64,000 nt of DNA from Prasinococcaceae sp. CCMP 1430. Its lineage: Eukaryota > Prasinodermophyta > Palmophyllophyceae > Prasinococcales > Prasinococcaceae. The position numbers and the translations under genes were made by a program. Location of the stretch: NCBI GenBank assembly GCA_013416795.1, contig RQSC01000027.1, positions 247,204 through 311,203 of the forward strand, given 5' to 3'. Positions 59,025 to 64,000 of the stretch are shown piece by piece. The first letter of the stretch is position 1, and each line of letters starts with the position of its first letter. The notes below the pieces were generated by a model. That model was not told the DNA's origin. It saw only the letters and a list, made by a program, of their open reading frames with translations, and searched no databases.

Positions 59025-60644
59025 ATGGCGCTTTTCGGGGGCGGAGAGGCCGCGCGCGCGGCGGGCGGAGAGGGGGAGGACGTTCTTTTGCAAGCGCGCC
59101 GGTTTCGCTTCCCGCCGCGCGATTCGTCTGGCAGCGAGGAGGAGGAGGGGGAGGGGGGCTGCACCGTAGAATCACCAGAGGAGCCCAGCCCGTCAGTGCT
59201 AGCGTTCGCTCGGGCCGTCCACGCGGTGGTCTGGGCGTGCGCGGTCGTGGCGGCCTCCGTTGGAATCGCCCTCGCGCGCGTCTGGGTGGCGATTCGCAGC
59301 GCCGTGCTGACCACGGCGGAAGAAATGTGGGACCTGCGCGAGGTTGTCGACGCAGCAGCGCTCCACGCCGTCGATGAAGCGAAGGCGGACCATGACGTCC
59401 AGAGCCAGAGCAGCATCGCGAGTAAGGAGCGCCTGGAGCCCACCACGCTTGTGCCCGCTGCGCGCCACGGCCCCGCAAACGTGGCCATGTCCCCGACGAC
59501 GCCGATTCAAATGATGAACTTTGGAAGCGTGGATGTGCCCACGCCAGTGACGAAAGGGCTGCCGATCGTGCACGAGGAGGACGGCCACGAAGGGGAGAGC
59601 TCGGGTAGTGACGACCCCCCTGCGACCGATGGGGGTGCCAAAGAGATGCCAGTGTTCGCCTCCGAGGCTGCGGCGGTGTCGCCCAGGCGCCCGGGCATTG
59701 GCCGGTACCGCAACGAAGGCCACTGCGGCCCAGATGACGGACGAGAGCCGGGCATGGATGGCGTGCCCCCTCGTCGCCTGCGACGCTTTCGTCGCGGGCG
59801 CGCCTTAACCTCCGCGGACACCCGCAGGTCGAATCATGGCACAAGGACACTGCCACCGCCCGAGGCCATCGCAATCTCAAAAGCCATGCTCGCAATCGGC
59901 GTGGAGAGTGTCGATACGAGCACTCCCTTGCCGCCGTCGACAGCCGCCTGCTACAACAATGGTTTGAGCTCAGCAGACGACGGCGACTCAGACATGGACG
60001 TTGACGAAGATGGCACGCCTGTGCTGCCCCCGCCGATGCCGCTGAGCCCGGAGGAGTTTGTGATGCTCACGCCCATCGGCGCACCCCTGCCAGAGAGCTC
60101 GAGCAGCTGCAGCGACGACCTGGGCATGCGGAGCAGCGCGTTTCAGACCTCGGTGGCAAGCGTGCTAACGACGCCGTCGGCTGGCGACGACATCACATTC
60201 CACTCGTTCGCCGTGGGCAGCGACGATATTGAGAGCCCACAGACCAGCTGGTTCCCGCGACGAGGAGACGCGCCGGCAGAGCCGGAGACGTGCTCTGCGT
60301 CCCAGACGCCGGGGTGCGCATGGCGCACGCCAGCGGCGATGCCGCCGGCGGCGAGCCCACCCCACGCCGACGCTCGCGCGGGCCGAGGGCTCTTCAATAG
60401 CCCCTTGCCGCAGATGCCGGCGACGCAGCACCACACAGTCCGCGAAGGCCTCACAGGCTGGCGCAAGTGCGTCGCGGACAATTGGTGCGAGTGGGTGGCG
60501 AAAGGTGCTGACTTCTCAGCGCTCAAGCTGAATGGCGCACGCCGTCCCGGCGCGACCGCTCGCCGCGTAGCGCGGGCAATGAAGAGCGAAGCAAGACGAG
60601 CGCTCGAGCGCATCGAGACGAACCGCGGTGGGGCCCACTTCTAA
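59025..60644 (+). CDS. Unknown protein with one predicted membrane segment
   Basis: 539 aa, not assignable to a family. An acidic N-terminus (SSGSEEEEGEGG) precedes a hydrophobic stretch at about residues 65-90 (VHAVVWACAVVAASVGIALA) that could span a membrane once. The rest is Ser/Pro/Asp-rich and probably disordered, with recurring T-P-x-P and S-P motifs (for example MSPTTPIQ, PLSPEEFVMLTPIGAP, LTTPSAGDDITFHSF) that look like proline-directed phosphosites. The C-terminal 60 residues are basic and probably helical (GWRKCVADNWCEW, ARRVARAMKSEARRALERIE). Evidence for coding is the long frame and biased composition. The start at 59025 is chosen because the upstream frame overlaps the DENN gene and the pentamer repeat. 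Confidence 0.6.
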   Translation: MALFGGGEAARAAGGEGEDVLLQARRFRFPPRDSSGSEEEEGEGGCTVESPEEPSPSVLAFARAVHAVVWACAVVAASVGIALARVWVAIRSAVLTTAEEMWDLREVVDAAALHAVDEAKADHDVQSQSSIASKERLEPTTLVPAARHGPANVAMSPTTPIQMMNFGSVDVPTPVTKGLPIVHEEDGHEGESSGSDDPPATDGGAKEMPVFASEAAAVSPRRPGIGRYRNEGHCGPDDGREPGMDGVPPRRLRRFRRGRALTSADTRRSNHGTRTLPPPEAIAISKAMLAIGVESVDTSTPLPPSTAACYNNGLSSADDGDSDMDVDEDGTPVLPPPMPLSPEEFVMLTPIGAPLPESSSSCSDDLGMRSSAFQTSVASVLTTPSAGDDITFHSFAVGSDDIESPQTSWFPRRGDAPAEPETCSASQTPGCAWRTPAAMPPAASPPHADARAGRGLFNSPLPQMPATQHHTVREGLTGWRKCVADNWCEWVAKGADFSALKLNGARRPGATARRVARAMKSEARRALERIETNRGGAHF

Positions 60645-60849
60645 ATACCGCTCCGCATGTGTGAGCATCAGCTCAACACTACCGCAGGACGGGAGCACAC
60701 GTCGCCAGTCCGTGCTCGCGCCCTCACGCGCGCGGCCGTGTCACGGCAGTGCCCCCCCACCCACCCATAGACCCACTGCGGGGCGCATACGTATTAAAAG
60801 GGGTTATTATGTCAGTCGTCACACCCCGCCAGTATTATGAAGCTGCTCC
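60645..60849. other. Convergent 3' region, unknown protein and transporter
   Basis: About 205 bp with no gene. It contains an A/T-rich patch (60790-60815) but no TGTAC element. Confidence 0.4.
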
Positions 60850-62624
60850 TCACTCAGCGTGGCAGCTGAACGGCATCCCCCAGGTCTTGCTGTCACGAAC
60901 TGTGTGAGTCAGATTCGAGTACAGGCCAAGCACCATGAGCACGAGAGTCATTGCGATCAGCGCGAACTGACCCACTCGCTCGAGCGTGGACAGCTGCAGG
61001 ACACCCCTGGTAGCTGCCGCGAGCGCCAGCGCCGCCGGCATGCCGAAGCTGATGTTGGATGCCATGAGCGAGCCGATAATGCCCGTCAGGTCATCGAAGA
61101 ATGGCACACCGTTGCTCACAAAGATGCTCCACAGTAGCACGCCACCTGAGATGACCGCCCAGTGCATTCGCCCTCTGGTGCCACGGTCCTCCACTGTCGC
61201 TGGCGAGACGCGCACATGAATGAAGCGCGAAAGCACCTGACTTGTGATGAGGTAGCTGATGACCATGTGCACGAGCATGAAGCCATTGGCGAATCGCTTC
61301 ACCGTACCATCCGGCAAGGACTCCATGATGTTGGCTGGAGTCGCCGCTCCCAGGTGCCCGTAGCCCACCAGGCTTACGAGGAGATATATTCCCACCATGA
61401 AGGGCGCCGCAGCAAGCAGCGCGCGCGGGAAGTGTGCGGGCGTGCACATCTCGGCGATCACTGAGCCGCAGAGAAGTGGAGGTCAGGTACGGCACGCGGG
61501 TCAGCCCAGGCGCACGTGCGCGCACGGCGGCGACAGTAGGCGTGTGCTCGGCGCGGGAGTGGATGTCACAAAAACGACACGAGGGAGGATGCACATAGGC
61601 GAGCGGGCGCCCGCGCCCGCGCGCGCCCGCGCGCCTGCGAGCGCTACGCACTCTCCAAGAACACCGACTGGCCGGCATACGCAAACACGATTCCAGTGAG
61701 TGCCGTAAACTTGTCCATGAAGCTCGAGTTGGCCACCCACACCGGCCCCACGTACTCCTCCACAGTGTCACCGTAGTCGCCGATGCCGCCCCCAGCTTCG
61801 GTTGCCTGCGCAGGAGGCGGCGCCGCGCCAACCCCGCCATCGCCCTCGTCCGAGTGCACGCCTAACCCCCGACCCGCCATGAGCTCGACCATGCAGATGC
61901 CGACCGCCAAGAGGATAGTCACGGCAGAGACGGCAGACAGGCCCGCGAGGCTGTGCAAGCTGCGCAGCTGCACTGGCATCACAAGCAACAAGCCCGACAC
62001 CACGCTCGCTGGGAGCAAGCATAGTCGCTTGCCGACAGCGAGGCCCTGGACCGCCTCGGCGAGTACCAGCACGTATCCGCCGAGGACAGAAAGAAAATAC
62101 GTGGCCATGAAAGCGTGGCCCATCTGCGCCCAGCGCCGCCCAGCCGCCACGCCGGCGAGCTCGCCATACGAGAGCGCGTTGGGGTACCGCAGCGACAACC
62201 GCGAGAGCATCCAGCCCGTGTACAGGTTGATGGGTGAGAACAGCACGATCAAGAACATACCGGGCCCCCAGCCGAGCTTGCGTACGTTGCCGGGCAGTTC
62301 GAGCACGCCCGTGCCGACGGTGTCTGCGATGAGAAGCAGCGCAACGTGCCACCACTGCGAGCGGCGCTTGGGCGCCGGCCCTGCTGCTGGCGTACCATTG
62401 AGCTCGAGGCCGTCGCTGCTTCTCGACGGCCTGCCATCCAGCAGCTCGACGGTGTCGAAGCCGTCGAGATTCGCTGCCACGCTGCTGTGCGTGCTGCTGT
62501 TGCCGGTGCTGCCTCCGCGCGCGCGCGTCCCGGCATGGGAGCGCAGCGGCACGCTCTCCTCATCGACGCCCCCACCGCCGCCGTTTCTCGCGTCCAGCTC
62601 GGCGACGTCCGCATCCACTCCCAT
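60850..62624 (-). CDS. Amino-acid transporter of the AAAP/SLC36-38 type
   Basis: Exon 1 is 62624-61652 and exon 2 is 61460-60850 (GTGCGT donor, CTCAG acceptor, phase 1), giving 527 aa. The first about 90 residues are hydrophilic and Ser/Gly-rich. The membrane domain then starts with HVALLLIADTVGTGVLELPG, the usual first helix and G-x-G-x-L-x-L-P loop of amino-acid/auxin permeases. Further helices include FLIVLFSPINLYTGWML, FLSVLGGYVLVLAEAVQGLA and LSAVSAVTILLAVGICMVEL. The junction restores FAYAGQSVFLEMIAEMCTP, typical of the family. Exon 2 supplies five or so more helices (MVGIYLLVSLVGYGHLG, WAVISGGVLLWSIFV, FALIAMTLVLMVLGLYS). Substrate and membrane are unknown; plasma or vacuolar membrane is likely. 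It is divergent from the LYR gene. Confidence 0.83.
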
Positions 62625-63282
62625 ATGCGTTCACGCCCCACACCACCGCCGGCGTGAAGGGGGGAGACGCTCGGCGGCACGAGACCGTGTGTGCGCGCGT
62701 GCGTGTGTGTCTCGCGAGCCGCGCGGCCGGCGCGGCGCGGCGGCCCGNNNNNNNNNNNNNNNNNNNNNNNNNNNNNNNNNNNNNNNNNNNNNNNNNNNNN
62801 NNNNNNNNNNNNNNNNNNNCGCCGAGTTCGCCGCCAGCGAGCCGCGCGGTGCGGGCGCGCGGTGACGCACGATCGGGCGCGAGTGCGCGAGCGCGCGCGC
62901 GGGCGCACTGCGAATGCAGTTCTGGCCGCGCCAGTGCGCACGCGGTCTTCCCTCTTAGAGCACTCCACCGTTGTTGACGCGATTGCTGACGCACGTGATT
63001 GTTCTCCTCCCTCCCCACCTGCATCCTCTCCGTCCTCGTCCGGCGTGCCACTCAATGGGCACACGCAGCGCTGCGAGCGGCGGCGAGCGCGTTCACGGAC
63101 CTGCTAGCACTCGCCTGCGCCGGCGTCGACAAGTTCGGTGGCGAAGACACCAAGGGTACCGCCGCGTGAGCCCGCCAAAGGGCGCGCGGTCGGCTCGTCT
63201 GCGGGTGGAGCGTGTGGGTGCTGCTCGGAGTGGGGTGACCTCCCCAAACGCGCTGGCTCGCCGTCGGGCTACGCCTGGTGGG
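62625..63282. promoter_or_regulatory. Divergent region between transporter and LYR gene, containing a sequence gap
   Basis: The region includes 72 undetermined bases. The LYR frame is open upstream to 62971 but shows no family signal before 63283. No other gene is seen. Confidence 0.4.
62748..62819. other. Assembly gap (72 N)
   Basis: A run of undetermined bases flanked by strongly GC-rich sequence, probably a sequencing or assembly dropout. The true length may differ. Confidence 0.98.
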
Positions 63283-63543
63283 ATGAGCGCGCTGAAGGCC
63301 GAACTTGGGAAGTTCATCGCTGGCGCCGCAGCGCGCAAGCTTTATCGCTCAGCGCTGCGTGTTGCCAGCGATGCGCCTGAGCCGGCGCGGAGCGAGATCC
63401 GCAAAGAGGCGCGGCGCCAGTTCGAGTTGGGCAGGAACGTCGACGCGAGCGACACCTCGCAGGTGCAGTGGCTGCTCAACGAAGGCACGCGGCAGCTCAA
63501 GGAGCTCAAGGACATGGTCGGGCTGAGCTCGCGCACGCTCTGA
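63283..63543 (+). CDS. Small LYR-motif protein (LYRM-type mitochondrial factor)
   Basis: 86 aa, typical of the complex1_LYR family, whose members bind acyl carrier protein in mitochondria and help assemble respiratory complexes or iron-sulfur clusters. The signature is ARKLYRSALRVASDAPE (L-Y-R near the N-terminus), followed by RSEIRKEARRQFELGRNVD (R-x-x-F with the conserved Phe) and WLLNEGTRQLKELKDMV. This order is closest to LYRM2-like proteins, but the exact member cannot be fixed. The start at 63283 leaves a short amphipathic leader (MSALKAELGKFIAGAA). TGTAAT (63549) follows the stop almost at once. Confidence 0.8.
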   Translation: MSALKAELGKFIAGAAARKLYRSALRVASDAPEPARSEIRKEARRQFELGRNVDASDTSQVQWLLNEGTRQLKELKDMVGLSSRTL

Positions 63544-63643
63544 GTGCCTGTAATTGACGTGTACTATTCTTGATCGAGGAGAGCATTGAAGCCATCAACT
63601 GCTGCTCCAGTATCTTACATCACTGCCGACTACGAGGGTCTTC

Positions 63644-64000
63644 TCAGCGAGGCGCACTGCACGCGATCTCATCCGTCCCTCCGTGCAAGCCAACAGCGCC
63701 AAAGCGACCCGCCAGCAGCGACACGCCCTTCGAGCTGTGAACGGACACGGGGACGCTCGCTGTGCTCGGTGCTCGCATCGGGCGCGGCGACTTGCGCGGC
63801 GATATGGCCACACGGGCACTTCCGAAGTCGTCGATGCTCTGCGCCACAGCCGGCGCCGGTGGGTCCTCACAGCAGCCCCTGTGAATGTCGTCAAGCGACT
63901 CGAACTGCACGCGTATCACGGGAGTGTCTGATTTTGTCTTGCCATCGGCGATGCTGGTCACGAGGTCCCGCCGCTTGCACCGGCCCCTGCCGGGTCGGTG
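63644..64000 (-). CDS. C-terminal fragment of a gene entering from the right edge
   Basis: The minus frame is open from the window end to a TGA at 63644-63646, at least 118 codons, and enters without a start. The first part (CKRRDLVTSIADGKTKSDTP, then VIRVQFESLDDIHRG) looks like ordinary coding sequence; the rest is Pro/Ser-rich and unrecognised. A TGTAAG element lies about 25-30 nt beyond the stop on the minus strand, as at other 3' ends here, which supports a real transcript end. An intron within the shown part cannot be excluded. Confidence 0.4.
   Translation of the reverse strand, partial: HRPGRGRCKRRDLVTSIADGKTKSDTPVIRVQFESLDDIHRGCCEDPPAPAVAQSIDDFGSARVAISPRKSPRPMRAPSTASVPVSVHSSKGVSLLAGRFGAVGLHGGTDEIACSAPR

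Overview
The window is nuclear DNA from a microalga with a very GC-rich, compact genome. It holds about 23 protein genes in 64 kb. Most have one exon, and the rest have short introns of roughly 80-310 bp. The photosynthetic assignment rests on a light-harvesting chlorophyll-binding protein at the left end and a ClpP protease of chloroplast/bacterial type. The eukaryotic assignment rests on spliceosomal introns, a kinesin-12, gamma-tubulin complex component 5, UBE2S, PARP16, PIG-V and a SABRE/BLTP2-type lipid-transfer protein. The high GC, the GTGCGT-type 5' splice sites and the NIT-domain kinase would suit a haptophyte or pelagophyte-like alga, but the sequence alone does not settle the lineage. 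I saw no tRNA, rRNA, CRISPR array or recognisable transposon. There is one single-base ambiguity (332) and one 72-base gap (62748-62819).

Layout. 1-2.1 kb: a partial minus-strand F-x-P repeat protein meets an LHC gene that lacks its transit peptide. 2.5-8.7 kb: a kinesin-12 (minus) is divergent from a Tudor-SAM protein (plus). 9-13.2 kb: UBE2S (minus, four exons) is divergent from ClpP (plus), followed by a 3D-domain (bacterial-type beta-barrel) protein. 14-19.3 kb: a plant-type FHA-AAA ATPase. 19.4-26.9 kb: an exonuclease-RecG helicase fusion (minus), a golgin-84-like protein (plus) and a PARP16-like tail-anchored ADP-ribosyltransferase (minus). 27.3-33.4 kb: an internally duplicated secreted sulfotransferase-like protein and TUBGCP5. 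33.7-43.9 kb: a proline-rich WH2 protein (minus), a NIT-domain TKL kinase and a coiled-coil protein ending in a GAR-like domain (both plus). 44-53.8 kb: a giant SABRE/FMP27/BLTP2 protein (minus) is divergent from PIG-V. 53.8-60.6 kb: an EF-hand protein, a DENN protein with three cyclic-nucleotide-binding domains (both minus), and an unknown single-pass protein (plus). 60.8-64 kb: an amino-acid transporter (minus), an LYR-motif protein (plus) and the 3' end of a further minus gene.

There is no operon logic. Genes alternate strands, so most intergenic regions are either shared divergent promoters or very short convergent 3' ends (55-110 bp). The convergent gaps, and many other 3' ends, repeatedly carry TGTAC or TGTAA elements that may be the polyadenylation signal. 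Several products share a cytoskeleton and cell-division theme (kinesin-12, GCP5, GAR-like protein, WH2 protein, UBE2S). Others belong to membrane traffic and contact sites (golgin-84, DENN protein, SABRE, PIG-V, PARP16) or organelle upkeep (LHC, ClpP, RecG fusion, LYR protein). The most unusual architectures are the DEDDh exonuclease-RecG fusion, the DENN-CNB-CNB-CNB protein, the duplicated sulfotransferase-like protein and the split 3D-domain protein.
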